From the NCBI GenBank assembly GCA_003213255.1, contig QCNI01000004.1, forward strand, positions 1 to 64,000: a stretch of 64,000 nt of DNA, given 5' to 3'. The notes below the pieces were generated by a model. It saw only the letters and a program-made list of their open reading frames with translations, had not been told where the DNA came from and searched no databases. Positions 31,708-44,619 of this stretch are shown one piece after another. Made by a program: the position numbers and the translations under genes. This DNA comes from Prochlorococcus sp. AG-424-P16 (GTDB lineage Bacteria; Cyanobacteriota; Cyanobacteriia; PCC-6307; Cyanobiaceae). Every line of letters starts with the position of its first letter. Position 1 is the first letter of the stretch.

Positions 31708-31794
31708 GGAGAGGTGGCCGAGTGGTTGAAGGCGCAGCACTGGAAATGCTGTATAGAGGCAACTTTATCGAGGGTTCGAATCCCTCTCTCTCCG
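31708..31794 (+). tRNA. tRNA-Ser (anticodon GGA at 31742-31744)
   Basis: GGAGAGG acceptor pairs with TCTCTCC; anticodon stem CAGCA/TGCTG with loop CTGGAAA; long variable arm; GGTTCGAATCC T-arm. Confidence 0.97.
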
Positions 31795-32007
31795 TTTTAT
31801 ATTAGTTTATTTTGGTTAAATCCATCAACACTTTTGTCTTAAAATATCTTTTAAAAATAGATAGTAATCTCATATACAAGTTATAAATAATCTTATTTAT
31901 TTAAATTAAGTTGAAAATATTTGATTTTTACTATTATATGTAAATATCTAAGATAAAAATTAATTAAATTATTAGTAAATTTTGCTTTAATTTAGCGATC
32001 TAAAATC

Positions 32008-34005
32008 ATGGGGCAAATAGTTGGAATTGATTTAGGTACTACTAACTCTGTTGTTGGGGTAATAGAAGCTGGACGTCCAATTGTTATTGCAAATTCTGAG
32101 GGTTCTAGAACTACACCTTCAATAGTTGGATTTACAAAAGACAAGGAAATAGTAATTGGAGACCAAGCGAGAAGACAACTTGTTCTAAATCCTAAGAATA
32201 CCTTTTATAACCTTAAACGATTTATTGGTAGTGACTGGGATGAATTAGATGAGAATAGTATTTCTGTTCCTTATAACGTTAAGGCTAATACAAACGGGAA
32301 CGTTAGGATTCTTAGTCCAAATACAGAAAGAGAGTATGCACCAGAAGAATTAGTGAGCTCATTGATTAGAAAATTAATTAATGATGCTGAATCTTACCTT
32401 GGAGATACAGTTGATTCTGCAGTTATTACTGTACCTGCTTACTTTAATGAATCTCAAAGGCAAGCTACAAAGGATTCTGCAATATTAGCTGGTATTAAAG
32501 TAGATAGAATTCTAAATGAACCCACTGCTGCTGCTCTAGCTTATGGTTTTGAAAAAAGTTCTTCTAATAATGTTTTGGTTTTTGATTTAGGAGGAGGAAC
32601 ATTTGATGTTTCATTATTGAAAATTTCAAATGGTGTATTTGATGTTAAAGCCACTTGTGGTGATACCCAGCTAGGAGGAAACAATTTTGATTCAAAAATA
32701 GTTGATTGGCTTGCAGAAAAATTTCTAGTTAAACATGATATTGATTTACGAAGGGATAGACAAGCTTTACAGAGATTAACTGAGGCTGCTGAAAAAGCTA
32801 AATGTGAATTGTCAGGATTACAAAAAACAAAAATATCTTTACCATTTATCACAACAAGTAAAGATGGGCCGTTACATATTGAAGAAACACTAAATAGAAA
32901 AATATTTGAATCATTATCACAAGATTTACTTGATAGATTACTAGAACCTGTGCAAATAGCCTTAGATGATTCTGGATGGAATGCAGAAGATATTGATGAG
33001 GTAGTTCTTGTAGGCGGCAGCACAAGAATCCCAATGGTTCAACAATTAGTAAAGACTCTTGTTCCAAATGATCCTTGTCAATCTGTTAATCCTGATGAAG
33101 TCGTAGCAGTTGGAGCTGCAATACAATCAGGAATTATTAGTGGTGATTTACAAGATTTACTTCTAAATGACGTTACTCCCTTATCTTTAGGTTTAGAAAC
33201 TATTGGTGGTCTTATGAAAGTACTAATTCCTCGTAATACGCCAATACCAGTTAGACAATCTGATGTTTTTAGTACTTCCGAGGCTAATCAATCATCGGTA
33301 GTTGTTCAAGTACGGCAGGGAGAAAGGCCTTTAGCCTCTGAAAATAAATCACTTGGTAAATTTAGACTATCAGGAATACCTCCAGCTCCAAGAGGTATAC
33401 CTCAAGTTCAGGTAGCTTTTGATATTGATGCTAATGGACTTCTAGAGGTAAGTGCAACTGATAGAACAACTGGAAGAAAGCAAACAGTTACAATCTCTGG
33501 AGGTTCTAATTTAAATGAACAAGAAATAAATTCGATAATTGAAGAAGCCAAAGCAAAAGCTAATGAAGATAGGAAGAGAAGATCGGTAATTGATAGAAAA
33601 AATAGTGCTTTAACTCTTATTGCGCAAGCTGAGAGAAGACTTAGGGATGCTTCATTAGAATTTGGTCCTTATGGTGCTGAAAGGCAACAACGATCTGTTG
33701 AATTAGCCATTCAAGATGTTGAAGAGTTTATAGATGATGATGATCCTCAAGAATTAGAAATTTCAGTAAGTGCCTTACAAGAAGCATTATTCGGTTTAAA
33801 CAGAAAATTAGCGGCAGAAAAGAAAACAGATAATAATCCCCTACAGGGTATTAAAAATACATTTGGATCATTAAAGGATGAACTCTTTTCAGATGATTAT
33901 TGGGATGATGATCCTTGGGATAATCAAATGAATAGAAATTATAGAAATTCGAGGTATGGTAATTCTAGGGACGATGATCCATGGGACAATGACTACTTCC
34001 TCTAA
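32008..34005 (+). CDS. dnaK: Hsp70 chaperone, DnaK3-like
   Basis: [47 protein letters not shown]; divergent acidic C-terminus and downstream dnaJ suggest the DnaK3 type. Confidence 0.95.
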   Translation: MGQIVGIDLGTTNSVVGVIEAGRPIVIANSEGSRTTPSIVGFTKDKEIVIGDQARRQLVLNPKNTFYNLKRFIGSDWDELDENSISVPYNVKANTNGNVRILSPNTEREYAPEELVSSLIRKLINDAESYLGDTVDSAVITVPAYFNESQRQATKDSAILAGIKVDRILNEPTAAALAYGFEKSSSNNVLVFDLGGGTFDVSLLKISNGVFDVKATCGDTQLGGNNFDSKIVDWLAEKFLVKHDIDLRRDRQALQRLTEAAEKAKCELSGLQKTKISLPFITTSKDGPLHIEETLNRKIFESLSQDLLDRLLEPVQIALDDSGWNAEDIDEVVLVGGSTRIPMVQQLVKTLVPNDPCQSVNPDEVVAVGAAIQSGIISGDLQDLLLNDVTPLSLGLETIGGLMKVLIPRNTPIPVRQSDVFSTSEANQSSVVVQVRQGERPLASENKSLGKFRLSGIPPAPRGIPQVQVAFDIDANGLLEVSATDRTTGRKQTVTISGGSNLNEQEINSIIEEAKAKANEDRKRRSVIDRKNSALTLIAQAERRLRDASLEFGPYGAERQQRSVELAIQDVEEFIDDDDPQELEISVSALQEALFGLNRKLAAEKKTDNNPLQGIKNTFGSLKDELFSDDYWDDDPWDNQMNRNYRNSRYGNSRDDDPWDNDYFL

Positions 34006-34915
34006 AAAAGACTATTTGTCAATTTTGGGTTTATCCCCTGATTTTGATGATAAAGAACTTAAAAAGGCCTTTCGAAGAGAAGCAAGAAAATGGCATCCAG
34101 ATTTAAATAAAAATGATCTTAATGCAGAAGAAAGATTTAAATTAATTAACGAAGCATACGAATATCTTCGTGACCCTAATACAAGAAAAAATAGTTCGGA
34201 TGAAAATATCAAGGATGATTACCAAAGTAATAATTTCAAGACAGGGTTTCCTGATTTTCAAGATTATCTTGATTCATTATTTGGATATGAATACTCACCC
34301 AAGAATTATGAGGAATATGATGATGAACCATTAGAGGATGAATCGATAAATTCAAATAATGATGAATTTAACAATTTTCAATACCCAACAACCTCTCCAG
34401 AAGAGCCGCCTCCAGTTAAACTCCACCAAGATATCGAGACAATTATTGAATTAACTCCTGATGAGGCCTTAAATGGAGCTTCAATTTTAATTGAGCTTGA
34501 AGATGAAACTGTAGTAGAAGTTGATACACCACCTTTCGCTGGAGATGGATGGCGATTAAGACTTGAAAATGTTGCAAGAGGTGGTAAAGATCATTATCTA
34601 CAGTTAAAAGTTCAAACGGAAAGTGGTTTAAGAATTGATGGTTTAAGAGTTCTATATAAATTAGAGTTATTTCCTCATGATGCTCTTCTTGGTTGTGCAG
34701 TAGAGGTTCCTACTCTTGATGGAAATGTCACACTTCAAGTACCACCTAAATCATCTACGGGAAGAATGTTACGTTTGAAAGGGAGGGGTTTAACTTTCGA
34801 AGATAATGTAGGTGATCAATATGTTGAAATATTGGTAGTTATACCTGCTGATATTAATGATGAAGAAATTGCTTTATATACAAGATTACAAGAATTATCA
34901 CTTTCTGATTCTTAA
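33989..34915 (+). CDS. dnaJ: DnaJ-type Hsp40 lacking the zinc-finger domain
   Basis: [54 protein letters not shown]; no CxxCxGxG repeats. Start refined to 33989 from 33956. Confidence 0.9.
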   Translation: MTTSSKKDYLSILGLSPDFDDKELKKAFRREARKWHPDLNKNDLNAEERFKLINEAYEYLRDPNTRKNSSDENIKDDYQSNNFKTGFPDFQDYLDSLFGYEYSPKNYEEYDDEPLEDESINSNNDEFNNFQYPTTSPEEPPPVKLHQDIETIIELTPDEALNGASILIELEDETVVEVDTPPFAGDGWRLRLENVARGGKDHYLQLKVQTESGLRIDGLRVLYKLELFPHDALLGCAVEVPTLDGNVTLQVPPKSSTGRMLRLKGRGLTFEDNVGDQYVEILVVIPADINDEEIALYTRLQELSLSDS

Positions 34916-34947
34916 TCAAATATTATATAAATAGAAAATCAATTATT

Positions 34948-35331
34948 ATGAACATATTTGTTCTTTTATATAATTCAGGAACAGATAAGGAAGGAATTCA
35001 TTCAATTGAACTAAAAGGCAGGACTATTGTTCTTATGTTTGAAGATAAGGATGATGCAACAAGATATTGTGGTCTATTAGAAGCTCAGGATTTCCCTTTA
35101 CCAACAGTTGAAATGATCAACATTGAGGAAATAAAAGATTTCTGCATTAAATTAGACTATGAATTCAAATTAGTAGAAAAAAATTTTGTTCCTAAAACAG
35201 CTGAAGATAGGTTGTTAATTTCACCACCACAGAAAAACCTAGAAGTTGAAAATTGGGAGGAAAACAAAAATAGTAAAAAAGATAACATAGATATAAATAC
35301 CATTAAGGAAAACCTTGAAAAGTTGCTTTAG
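34948..35331 (+). CDS. DUF3110 domain protein
   Basis: MNIFVLLYNSGTDKEGIHSIELKGRTIVLMFEDKDDATRYCGLLEAQDFPLPTVE. Confidence 0.78.
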   Translation: MNIFVLLYNSGTDKEGIHSIELKGRTIVLMFEDKDDATRYCGLLEAQDFPLPTVEMINIEEIKDFCIKLDYEFKLVEKNFVPKTAEDRLLISPPQKNLEVENWEENKNSKKDNIDINTIKENLEKLL

Positions 35332-35367
35332 CTATTAAAATATCAGAATAATTATTAAAAAATAAAA

Positions 35368-35805
35368 ATGACAACTGCATTATTTCAAACAGAAGTAGGA
35401 GATATAAATATTGAATTTTTCTCTGACGATGCACCTAATACAGTTAAAAACTTTACGAATTTGATTAGAGATGGTTTTTATGATGGTCTAGCATTTCACA
35501 GAGTTATTCCTGGATTTATGGCTCAGGGTGGATGTCCTAATACTCGTGATGGATCATCTGGTATGCCTGGAACTGGAGGTCCTGGATATAATATTAAATG
35601 TGAAATTAATTCCAATAAACATTTAAAAGGCTCACTTTCTATGGCTCATGCAGGAAAAGATACAGGTGGTAGTCAGTTTTTCATAGTCTATGAGCCTCAG
35701 CCTCATCTGGATGGAGTTCATACTGTTTTTGGTAAGACTGATGATATGGATGTAGTTCTAAAGCTTACTAATGGTTCAAAAATTCTAAAAGCAACTTTAA
35801 AATAA
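35368..35805 (+). CDS. cyclophilin-type peptidyl-prolyl cis-trans isomerase
   Basis: [46 protein letters not shown]. Confidence 0.96.
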   Translation: MTTALFQTEVGDINIEFFSDDAPNTVKNFTNLIRDGFYDGLAFHRVIPGFMAQGGCPNTRDGSSGMPGTGGPGYNIKCEINSNKHLKGSLSMAHAGKDTGGSQFFIVYEPQPHLDGVHTVFGKTDDMDVVLKLTNGSKILKATLK

Positions 35806-35809
35806 TAAG

Positions 35810-37546
35810 TTAGCCTTCAAAAACAATACTAAATGTTTCTTTATCTAGATTAAATTTTCTTGTAGATGAATATAAGATTTCATTATTAATAGTAAATTTA
35901 GTATTGATTAATTTGATGCTACTTTTTGGATGTAATGCCTGTTCAATGTTTCTAGAAACAATAATTCCAATCTTTGTACTATTTTCATAATTAGATAAAA
36001 ACTGAATAAATAATTCTATATTCTTTATTTCTTCATCAGAAATGTTGGAATTATTTCTAGTCTGATCATGCAAAATTCTCCAAACTAATTTTGGTCGATT
36101 CCAAAAAGCCAGTAATCTTGGAGTACTTTCAAGTTTGATATTAATTTTCTTATAACTACAGAATTTAATGACGTCATTTCTTATTGGAACTAGATCAATA
36201 GATTTATATTTTCCGTCAAGAAAAATTGATATAAATGGATCGATATTCCTAGAATTAGAATTATCTTCATCAATCATATGTCCTAACTTGGTTTTTTTTA
36301 CACTCAAATATTCTGCGTTATTATCGTTTGGACAAATAACCAATGGAACTCTCTCAATAACTTCTATTCCATAACCACCTAATCCAGCAATCTTTCTAGG
36401 ATTGTTTGTAAGTAATTTTAGTTTTTTTATCCCTAGATCGGTTAATATCTGTGCTCCAACTCCATAATTTCTTAGATCAGCTGGAAAACCTAATTTTTCA
36501 TTAGCTTCTACGGTGTCTAATCCACCATCCTGTAAACTATAAGCCTTTAATTTATTTATAAGACCAATACCTCTACCTTCTTGTCTCAAGTAAACAACAA
36601 CTCCTTCTTCCTCCTTTTCTATCCTTGATAATGCAGCCTCTAACTGGGGTCTACAATCACAACGTAAAGATCCAAAAGCATCTCCAGTTAAGCACTCTGA
36701 ATGCATTCTTACTAGTACAGGTTCGCTTAATTTGGATGATTTTTGCTTAACTAATGCAACGTGCTCTGAACCATCAAGTTCATTAACATATCCATAAGCT
36801 TTGAAATTACCAAAAATACTTGGAAGTACAGCATCGGATTTTCTAAAAACAAATCTCTCAGTTTGAAACCGATAACTTATTAAATCAGCTATGGATATTA
36901 ATTTCATTCCCCACTGTTTTGCATACTCTTTAAGTTGTGGAAGTCTTGACATGGAACCGTCAGGATTTTGTATTTCGCAAATCACTCCAGCGGGGTAAAG
37001 ACCTGACATTGCGGCAATATCTACTGCCGCTTCGGTATGACCTGCCCTTTTTAATACTCCACCTTTTTTAGCTCTTAAAGGGAAAATATGTCCTGGCCTC
37101 CTTAAATCATCGGGTTTTGTATTTGGGTTTATAGCAACTTGAATTGTCTTTGCTCTGTCTTCAGCGGAAATTCCGGTAGTAACATTGTTTTCAGGTCCAG
37201 CATCAATTGATATCGTAAAAGCTGTTTGATTTTCATCTGTATTTCTATCTACCATCAATGGTAAATCTAAAGAGTCAAGCTTTTCACCTTGCATAGCTAG
37301 GCATATAAGACCACGTCCTTCAGTAGCCATAAAATTAATTTGCTGTGGAGTTGCAAACTGGGCTGCACATATTAAATCTCCTTCATTTTCTCTTCTTTCA
37401 TCGTCTACAACAATTATGCATTCTCCATTTCTTATAGCTGCTAATGCATCGCTGATAGGATCAAATTCAATTTTAAAAGATTCATTTATATCCAAAATTG
37501 TTCCATTATTTGATTTGGGACTTGTTTCTTTCATTATTCCTATCAA
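35810..37546 (-). CDS. ribBA: bifunctional 3,4-dihydroxy-2-butanone-4-phosphate synthase / GTP cyclohydrolase II with C-terminal extension
   Basis: Rib[22 protein letters not shown]; Rib[38 protein letters not shown]. Confidence 0.96.
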   Translation of the reverse strand: MIGIMKETSPKSNNGTILDINESFKIEFDPISDALAAIRNGECIIVVDDERRENEGDLICAAQFATPQQINFMATEGRGLICLAMQGEKLDSLDLPLMVDRNTDENQTAFTISIDAGPENNVTTGISAEDRAKTIQVAINPNTKPDDLRRPGHIFPLRAKKGGVLKRAGHTEAAVDIAAMSGLYPAGVICEIQNPDGSMSRLPQLKEYAKQWGMKLISIADLISYRFQTERFVFRKSDAVLPSIFGNFKAYGYVNELDGSEHVALVKQKSSKLSEPVLVRMHSECLTGDAFGSLRCDCRPQLEAALSRIEKEEEGVVVYLRQEGRGIGLINKLKAYSLQDGGLDTVEANEKLGFPADLRNYGVGAQILTDLGIKKLKLLTNNPRKIAGLGGYGIEVIERVPLVICPNDNNAEYLSVKKTKLGHMIDEDNSNSRNIDPFISIFLDGKYKSIDLVPIRNDVIKFCSYKKINIKLESTPRLLAFWNRPKLVWRILHDQTRNNSNISDEEIKNIELFIQFLSNYENSTKIGIIVSRNIEQALHPKSSIKLINTKFTINNEILYSSTRKFNLDKETFSIVFEG

Positions 37547-37622
37547 TATAGAAAAATAGTGTTTTAGTTACCTTAAATTCAACACTTTATAATCCTATCT
37601 CAAAGTCTGCCAATTCAAAGAA

Positions 37623-38678
37623 ATGAATGTTGCAATAGTAGGTGCTACTGGTTACGGCGGTATTCAAGCGGTAAATCTTTTAAAGAAAAATAAAAAATAC
37701 AAAATTTCATTTTTAGGTGGTAATAAAACATCTGGTTCTAAGTGGAATGATAATTTCCCATTTATTAATCTAGAAAATGATCCTTATATAGAAGAAATTA
37801 CAGTAGATAATATTTCAAAAAATGCTGATGTTGCTTTGCTTTGCTTACCAAATGGCCTCTCTTCAACCTTGACGAGGAAATTATTAGATAGAGGACTTAA
37901 AGTTATTGATTTATCTGCTGATTATAGATATAAGTCTTTAGATGAATGGAAGAAAGTATATTCCAAAGAAGCTGCTATTTATAAAAGGAATGACGATGAT
38001 TTATGTAAAGAGGCGGTCTACGGTCTTCCTGAAATAAATAAAGAAGCCATTTCAAAAGGAAGATTAATTGCATGTCCAGGATGTTATCCAACATCTGCTC
38101 TAATTCCATTAGTTCCTTATCTCTCGCAGGGAATTATTGAAAATGAAGGTATAGTAATTGATTCTAAAAGCGGAACTTCTGGAGGTGGTCGAGAACCAAA
38201 CCAAAAGCTACTCTTATCAGAATGTGGAGAAGGTCTATCAGCATATGGATTGATAAACCATAGACATACCTCAGAGATCGAGCAAGTAGCATCATTAATT
38301 TCTGGAAATAAAATTGAATTACTTTTTACACCTCATTTAGTTCCAATTTCAAGGGGTATGCATTCGACTATATATGGGAGATTAAGAGACCCAGGACTAA
38401 CTTCTGATGATTGCAGAATTCTTTTGGATAATTATTATAGAAATTTCAAAAATATTAAAGTCTTACCTGTAAATACATTTCCTTCAACAAAATGGGTTAA
38501 AAATACAAACCAAATTTTCCTATCTGTTAAAGTTGATATTCGAAATGGAAGAATAATTATATTATCTGTAATTGATAATTTGTTAAAAGGTCAGACTGGG
38601 CAAGCAATTCAAAATTTAAATATTATGAGTGGTTTTTCAATGGATGAAGGTCTTGATTTAACTAATATTTTTCCATAA
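37623..38678 (+). CDS. argC: N-acetyl-gamma-glutamyl-phosphate reductase
   Basis: VAIVGATGYGGIQAV, LIACPGCYPTSALIPL, SGTSGGGREPN. Confidence 0.97.
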   Translation: MNVAIVGATGYGGIQAVNLLKKNKKYKISFLGGNKTSGSKWNDNFPFINLENDPYIEEITVDNISKNADVALLCLPNGLSSTLTRKLLDRGLKVIDLSADYRYKSLDEWKKVYSKEAAIYKRNDDDLCKEAVYGLPEINKEAISKGRLIACPGCYPTSALIPLVPYLSQGIIENEGIVIDSKSGTSGGGREPNQKLLLSECGEGLSAYGLINHRHTSEIEQVASLISGNKIELLFTPHLVPISRGMHSTIYGRLRDPGLTSDDCRILLDNYYRNFKNIKVLPVNTFPSTKWVKNTNQIFLSVKVDIRNGRIIILSVIDNLLKGQTGQAIQNLNIMSGFSMDEGLDLTNIFP

Positions 38679-39318
38679 AATTACTTCTTATCATAAAACC
38701 AGCAAGAGAGATTGATTGAGGTAAAATTTTATGCTCAAGCATTTGTATTCTTTTGGAAAGTGATTCAATATTATCATCATTTCTAATTGACAATGCAGCT
38801 TGCATTATCAATGATCCACTATCTACCTCCTCTTCAACAAAATGTACGGAACAACCAGTTATTTTTGAACCATTTAATATGGAGTCCTTTATCGCAGAAC
38901 CACCTTTATATGCTGGAAGTAATGAAGGGTGAATATTAATTATCTTATTCTTAAATTTGTTAATAAAAAATGGAGTAACAATTTTCATCCAGCCTGCCAT
39001 AACCACAAGTTCAACATCGTAATGAATTAAAGTATTTACAATTTCTAATTCAAATGCCTCTTTTTGCAGAAAGTCTTTGCCTCTTATTATTTTGTGAGGT
39101 ATTTTTTTACTTTCAGCTCTCCTTATACAACCTGCATCATCTTTGTTAGTTATTAGAACTTTTATGTCTATATCTAATTCTCCTTTTTCTGAGAGATTTA
39201 TTAGTTCCTGAAAGTTTGTTCCTTTCCCAGAAGCAAGTACACCTATTTTTAATTTTGGGAAAAATCTTCTAAATTCAGATATCTCAGGCGAAATTATGTA
39301 ATTAAATGATCTATCCAA
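38662..39318 (-). CDS. purN: phosphoribosylglycinamide formyltransferase
   Basis: VLASGKGTNFQELI, AGWMKIVTPFFINKFKNKIINIHPSLLPAYKGG. Confidence 0.95.
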   Translation of the reverse strand: MDRSFNYIISPEISEFRRFFPKLKIGVLASGKGTNFQELINLSEKGELDIDIKVLITNKDDAGCIRRAESKKIPHKIIRGKDFLQKEAFELEIVNTLIHYDVELVVMAGWMKIVTPFFINKFKNKIINIHPSLLPAYKGGSAIKDSILNGSKITGCSVHFVEEEVDSGSLIMQAALSIRNDDNIESLSKRIQMLEHKILPQSISLAGFMIRSNFMEKY

Positions 39319-39500
39319 AGTTTTTTACTTTATCTAATGATAAATTCATATGAAATAAAAAAAACCCTTAATTTTAATTGTTTATATTCAAAAACATATT
39401 TATTTGAAGATAATAATTTAAACAAATTTAAATGATTCAAATCTATGTACTATTCGTATAGATATAATTGAAAAATAAATAAAAGAAACAAATATATCAA

Positions 39501-41084
39501 ATGAATGGAGATCTAAACTCTTGGGATAAATTTTGTAATTATCTTTGGTTTGATAAAAAATTAAATATTTGGTTAGACATAAGCAAAATTAATTTCACAA
39601 ATAAAGAGATAAATAGTTTAGAAGATAAATTTACAGATGTTTTTTCATCAATAAAAGAATTAGAAAATGGTGCAATATCAAATATTGATGAAAATAGACA
39701 AGTTGGACATTATTGGCTTAGAAATCCCTCAATTGCTCCTTCTTCAAAAATTGGAGAGGAAATTAGAGAAGATATTAATTCAATATCTGAATTTGGAAAA
39801 CAAATTTTAAATGGAGATATTAAGAATAAGAATAATCAACAGTACACTGATGTTCTATGGATAGGAATTGGTGGAAGTGGGTTAGGACCATTACTCATTA
39901 CAGAGTCACTGCAGAAGTGTTCTAAAGGTTTAAAATTTTCTTATATCGATAATATTGATCCCTTTTTAATTAGCGAAAAGTTAGAAGAGTTATATGAAAA
40001 ATTATCAACAACATTATTTGTAGTAGTAAGCAAATCAGGTGGTACGCCTGAACCTAGAATTGCTATGGAAATTATTAAAAGTCACTGCGAAAACAATTCT
40101 CTTGAATGGAATTCTAATGCTATAGCTATAACTATGAAAGATAGTAAGTTATTTAAAAAAGCCACTTCTGAAAATTGGTTAAAAATATTTAATTTGCAAG
40201 ATTGGGTTGGAGGAAGAACTAGTATTACAAGTTCTGTGGGATTACTTCCATTAGCTCTTATTAATGAAAATATATCTGAATTTATTAGAGGTGCATCATT
40301 AATGGATGAAGCCACACGTTTAAGTGATTTTAAGAATAATCCAGCAGCACTATTATCATCCGCATGGTATTTAACTGGAGATGGTATTGGAAAGAGAGAT
40401 ATGGTCGTATTACCTTATAGAGATAGGTTGCAGGTATTTAGTAAATATCTTCAGCAATTAGTAATGGAATCATTAGGAAAGAAATTTAATAGGAATGGTG
40501 AAGTAGTTAATCAAGGTATTTCCGTTTTTGGTAATAAAGGATCTACAGATCAACATGCTTATGTTCAGCAACTGAGAGATGGTATTGATAATTTCTTCTG
40601 TATTTTTATTGAATTATTAGATTCTCCATCTACTAATATTTTTGATGAAAAAGAGAATCCTAAAGAATATCTTTCTGGTTTTTTGCAAGGAACCAGATCA
40701 GCACTTTCTAGTGAAAGCAGACAAAGCATCACTATAACTTTAGAAAAGTTAAATTGTTTTTCACTAGGTGCCTTAATCGCTTTATTTGAGAGGACTGTAT
40801 CCTTCTACGCTGAATTGGTAAATATAAATGCATATGATCAACCTGGAGTTGAAGCTGGAAAGAAAGCAGCCGCAAATATTATTGAGTATCAACAAAAAGT
40901 AAGTAATTTATTAGATGAAGGTGGAGAATATTCTATAAATGACATAACATCATTATTTGATAATTCAGTTAGTGAACCTATATTTTTCATACTTCGTGAA
41001 ATGTGTTTCGGTAATGATAATTATATAGTTAAGGGCGATTGGTCAAATCCAAATTCATTAGTTATTCAAAAAATAATTTCTTAA
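39501..41084 (+). CDS. pgi: glucose-6-phosphate isomerase
   Basis: [43 protein letters not shown]. Confidence 0.96.
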   Translation: MNGDLNSWDKFCNYLWFDKKLNIWLDISKINFTNKEINSLEDKFTDVFSSIKELENGAISNIDENRQVGHYWLRNPSIAPSSKIGEEIREDINSISEFGKQILNGDIKNKNNQQYTDVLWIGIGGSGLGPLLITESLQKCSKGLKFSYIDNIDPFLISEKLEELYEKLSTTLFVVVSKSGGTPEPRIAMEIIKSHCENNSLEWNSNAIAITMKDSKLFKKATSENWLKIFNLQDWVGGRTSITSSVGLLPLALINENISEFIRGASLMDEATRLSDFKNNPAALLSSAWYLTGDGIGKRDMVVLPYRDRLQVFSKYLQQLVMESLGKKFNRNGEVVNQGISVFGNKGSTDQHAYVQQLRDGIDNFFCIFIELLDSPSTNIFDEKENPKEYLSGFLQGTRSALSSESRQSITITLEKLNCFSLGALIALFERTVSFYAELVNINAYDQPGVEAGKKAAANIIEYQQKVSNLLDEGGEYSINDITSLFDNSVSEPIFFILREMCFGNDNYIVKGDWSNPNSLVIQKIIS

Positions 41085-43651
41085 ACAACAATATTCATAA
41101 TTTTTCCTTTAACAATAATTATTTTTCTTATTTCCTTATCTTGAGTCCATTTTAAAACATTAGGTCTCTTAACAGTCAATTCTTTAATTTGATCTTCACT
41201 CATATCATTATTAATATTTACTTTATCTCTAACTTTTCCATTCACTTGTATTACTAGTTCATATGAATCTTCCTTTAGTGCCTCGGCATTAAATGAAGGC
41301 CAGTGTTCTAAATGTACAGATTTTTTAAATCCTATAAGATGCCATATTTCTTCTGCAATATGAGGTGCAAATGGAGCCAACAAAATACAAAATGTTTTTA
41401 AAGCATCAATTTTTAAATTATTGTTTACGTCATTAATGGAATTTGATAATGAATTATAAAACTTCATTAGTTCTGAAATCGCAGTATTAAATTGGTTATT
41501 TAATATGTCATTTGAAATTTCTTTTATAGCGATATTCATTGACTTTATTAAACTTTTTTCTTTATCTGGATAGGAATTAGATTTACTATTTATATCTTTT
41601 GCACAATTTATATAAAGCTTCCAAATCCTGCTTAAAAATCTAAATTGTCCTTCAACATCTGTATCTCCCCATTCCAAATCTTTTTCTGGTGGTGCTTTAA
41701 ATAATATAAACATTCTTGCTGTATCTGCTCCATATTTTTTAATTACTGATTCAGGGTCTATTCCATTATATTTAGACTTAGACATCTTCTCGAAAAGAAC
41801 TTCGAGTTTAGAATTGTCAATTGGATCTGTAGGATTTGATAAATCAGTAATATCGGAAGGAGGAACATATTTACCAGTTTTATTGTTTTTATAGGCTGCC
41901 GCCTGAACCATTCCTTGCGTTAATAGTTTTTTGAAAGGTTCATCAATTTCAAATAGTTCATTGTCCCTCAAGGCTTTAGTGAAAAATCTTGCATATAACA
42001 AGTGCAATATTGCATGCTCTACCCCTCCAACATATTGATCTACAGGCAACCACTTATTGATTTCAATCTTTTCAAATGGCTTATTAGAACATTTTGAAGA
42101 TGGATATCTTAAAAAATACCATGATGAACACATGAAAGTGTCCATAGTATCAGTTTCTTTTCTTGCCTCTATTCCACATTTTGGACATGTAGTATTTATC
42201 CAATTATTATTATCACCTAAAGCATTAATCTTGTTAGCCGAGATTTCTATATCTTTTGGTAAGGAAACAGGTAATTCCGATTGCTTTAATGGAACAGATC
42301 CACATTGTTTGCAATTAACTATGGGTATCGGACATCCCCAATATCTTTGTCTAGAGATTAACCAATCTCTTAGACGATATTGAATCTTATTTTCAGCCCA
42401 TCCATTATTTACTCCCTCCTCTGAAATTTTTATTTTAGCAATAGTATTTTCTATGCCATCGTATTGATTTGAATTAATAAGATATCCTTTTTCTATATAA
42501 GCTTCCTCAAGCTCTTTATTTTGTTCACTTTTATCCTTTATTATTACCTGTTTAATATCAATATTATTTTTCTTAGCAAATTCAAAATCTCTTAGATCAT
42601 GAGCAGGCACGCCCATAACAGCACCGGTACCGTATTCATCGAGAACATAACTTGCCACCCAAATAGGAATAGGTTCAGAATTAACTGGATTTATTGCTGT
42701 TAAGTTAGTTTTTATTCCAATTTTTTCAAGTTCATTATTTTTATTATTTTTCAAATATTGTTTAAGATTTTCTATATCTTGTATTGTTTCTTGATCAGAA
42801 ATATTTTTTACTAATGAATGATTAACAGAAATTGCTAAATAAGTAACTCCAAATAAAGTATCTGGCCTTGTTGTAAATACAGTAATTTTCTCTTCTGGAT
42901 TGGTATTTATATTGAAATTAATATTTGTACCAATTGACTTTCCAATCCAATTATCTTGCATTATTTTTACTCTTTCTGGCCAGTTATCTAATTTTTCTAA
43001 ATCCTTCAATAACTCATCCGCATAATTAGTAATTCTTAAAAACCATTGCTTTAATAATTTTTTTTCAACTACTGCCCCAGATCTCCAAGATTTACCATCT
43101 GAATCAACTTGTTCATTCGCTAGGACTGTATTATCTATAGGATCCCAATTAACTTCTGATTCCTTTTGATATACAAGACCTGCCTTGTATAACTCTAAAA
43201 ATAGATATTGAGTCCAAATATAATAATTTTCATCACATGTTGCAAATTCCCTATCCCAATCAACTGATAGTCCCAAAAGCTTTAATTGTGACTTCATATG
43301 AGAAATATTTTTTTTAGTCCAGACACTTGGACTAATTCCTCTTTCAATCGCTGCATTCTCAGCAGGCAAACCAAAAGCGTCCCAACCCATTGGATGTAAA
43401 ACAGATTTTCCCTTGAATCTTTGGAATCGAGCTATTAAGTCTGTAATAACATAATTCCTAACATGTCCCATATGAAGATTACCTGAAGGGTAGGGAAACA
43501 TTGATAAGGCATAAAATTTATCGCTATTCTTAGTTAATTCATCGGTTTTGTATAAATTGTTTTCTGTCCATATTGACTGCCATTTTTTTTCTATTTCAGA
43601 TGGATTATATAAATTGGTATCAGCCACATATTGTTTATCGGGAGAAATCAC
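41081..43651 (-). CDS. leuS: leucyl-tRNA synthetase
   Basis: HIGH-type [31 protein letters not shown]1 editing region. Confidence 0.98.
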   Translation of the reverse strand: MISPDKQYVADTNLYNPSEIEKKWQSIWTENNLYKTDELTKNSDKFYALSMFPYPSGNLHMGHVRNYVITDLIARFQRFKGKSVLHPMGWDAFGLPAENAAIERGISPSVWTKKNISHMKSQLKLLGLSVDWDREFATCDENYYIWTQYLFLELYKAGLVYQKESEVNWDPIDNTVLANEQVDSDGKSWRSGAVVEKKLLKQWFLRITNYADELLKDLEKLDNWPERVKIMQDNWIGKSIGTNINFNINTNPEEKITVFTTRPDTLFGVTYLAISVNHSLVKNISDQETIQDIENLKQYLKNNKNNELEKIGIKTNLTAINPVNSEPIPIWVASYVLDEYGTGAVMGVPAHDLRDFEFAKKNNIDIKQVIIKDKSEQNKELEEAYIEKGYLINSNQYDGIENTIAKIKISEEGVNNGWAENKIQYRLRDWLISRQRYWGCPIPIVNCKQCGSVPLKQSELPVSLPKDIEISANKINALGDNNNWINTTCPKCGIEARKETDTMDTFMCSSWYFLRYPSSKCSNKPFEKIEINKWLPVDQYVGGVEHAILHLLYARFFTKALRDNELFEIDEPFKKLLTQGMVQAAAYKNNKTGKYVPPSDITDLSNPTDPIDNSKLEVLFEKMSKSKYNGIDPESVIKKYGADTARMFILFKAPPEKDLEWGDTDVEGQFRFLSRIWKLYINCAKDINSKSNSYPDKEKSLIKSMNIAIKEISNDILNNQFNTAISELMKFYNSLSNSINDVNNNLKIDALKTFCILLAPFAPHIAEEIWHLIGFKKSVHLEHWPSFNAEALKEDSYELVIQVNGKVRDKVNINNDMSEDQIKELTVKRPNVLKWTQDKEIRKIIIVKGKIMNIVV

Positions 43652-43758
43652 TTAATTTTTATTTGTTAAACTATTATTTTAATATCCATTGTATAAAATA
43701 GAAATAGATTGTTAAAAGGAATAATTTATAATTAAAATTTATAATATATTATCTACAA

Positions 43759-44619
43759 ATGAAAAATATAACTTTTGAAAAATATCAAGGTAACGGAAAT
43801 GATTTCGTAATAATAGATTCTAGAGGAAATGAATTATATAAAAATTACAAGACAAATAAAATATTTGATATAAAAAAAATTTGCAACAGGCAATTTGGTA
43901 TTGGAGCAGATGGTGTGATTTTTATAGAAGAACCTAATGAAGATAATTATGCAAAAATGATAATTTTTAATTCTGATGGTTCTGAAGCACAAATGTGTGG
44001 AAACGGAATTAGGTGTCTAGTTGAGTATCTCCACGTAAATGATTCAATGAATAATAAAAATATAGAATATAAAATTGAGACTAAAGCAGGTTTAAAAATT
44101 GCAAAATATATAAATGATGAAATTACAGTAAAAATGGGAATTCCAATTTTAGAATGTCAAAATATTCCAACAACAATTGAAAAAAAAATAAATTCAATTC
44201 CTTCACACGAATTTATTGAGAAAGATTTTAATTATATGGGTTATGCCGTAGGAATGGGAAATCCTCATTTAATATTCTTTGTAAAAGACATAGAGTCAAT
44301 TGTTCTCTCCAGACTTGGTCCTATATTTGAAAAAAATGAATTATTTCCTGAAAAAACGAATGTACATTTTTGTCAAATTTTAAATAGAGATAATATCAAA
44401 GTAAAAGTATGGGAAAGGGGTGCAGGAGCAACCTTAGCTTGTGGAACGGGTGCCTGTGCTATCCATGTAGCAGCTTATAAATTAGACCTTTGTAATTCAC
44501 AAACCATAGTAACCTTACCAGGAGGTAATCTTAAAATTGATTGGTCAAAAGACAATTGTGAAGTAATGATGACCGGTAATGCTAAAAAGGTTTTCTCAGG
44601 ATCAATATTAGTAAATTAA
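43759..44619 (+). CDS. dapF: diaminopimelate epimerase
   Basis: KYQGNGNDFVIID, AQMCGNGIRCLVEYL, LACGTGACAIHVA. Confidence 0.96.
   Translation: MKNITFEKYQGNGNDFVIIDSRGNELYKNYKTNKIFDIKKICNRQFGIGADGVIFIEEPNEDNYAKMIIFNSDGSEAQMCGNGIRCLVEYLHVNDSMNNKNIEYKIETKAGLKIAKYINDEITVKMGIPILECQNIPTTIEKKINSIPSHEFIEKDFNYMGYAVGMGNPHLIFFVKDIESIVLSRLGPIFEKNELFPEKTNVHFCQILNRDNIKVKVWERGAGATLACGTGACAIHVAAYKLDLCNSQTIVTLPGGNLKIDWSKDNCEVMMTGNAKKVFSGSILVN

Noticed and set aside
31708-31794. tRNA-Ser as an integration site for an island
   Set aside because: The tRNA is intact, no 3'-end duplication seen nearby, and both flanks are core genes; no integrase or recombinase found.
32541-33067. Antisense ORFs of 160 aa and 72 aa inside dnaK
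   Set aside because: Fully contained on the opposite strand of a strongly conserved gene; composition reflects complementary codons, no recognisable domain.
39337-39435. 32-aa ORF (MINSYEIKKTLNFNCLYSKTYLFEDNNLNKFK) upstream of pgi
   Set aside because: Short, low complexity, no TM or signal pattern; plausible by chance in AT-rich spacer DNA.
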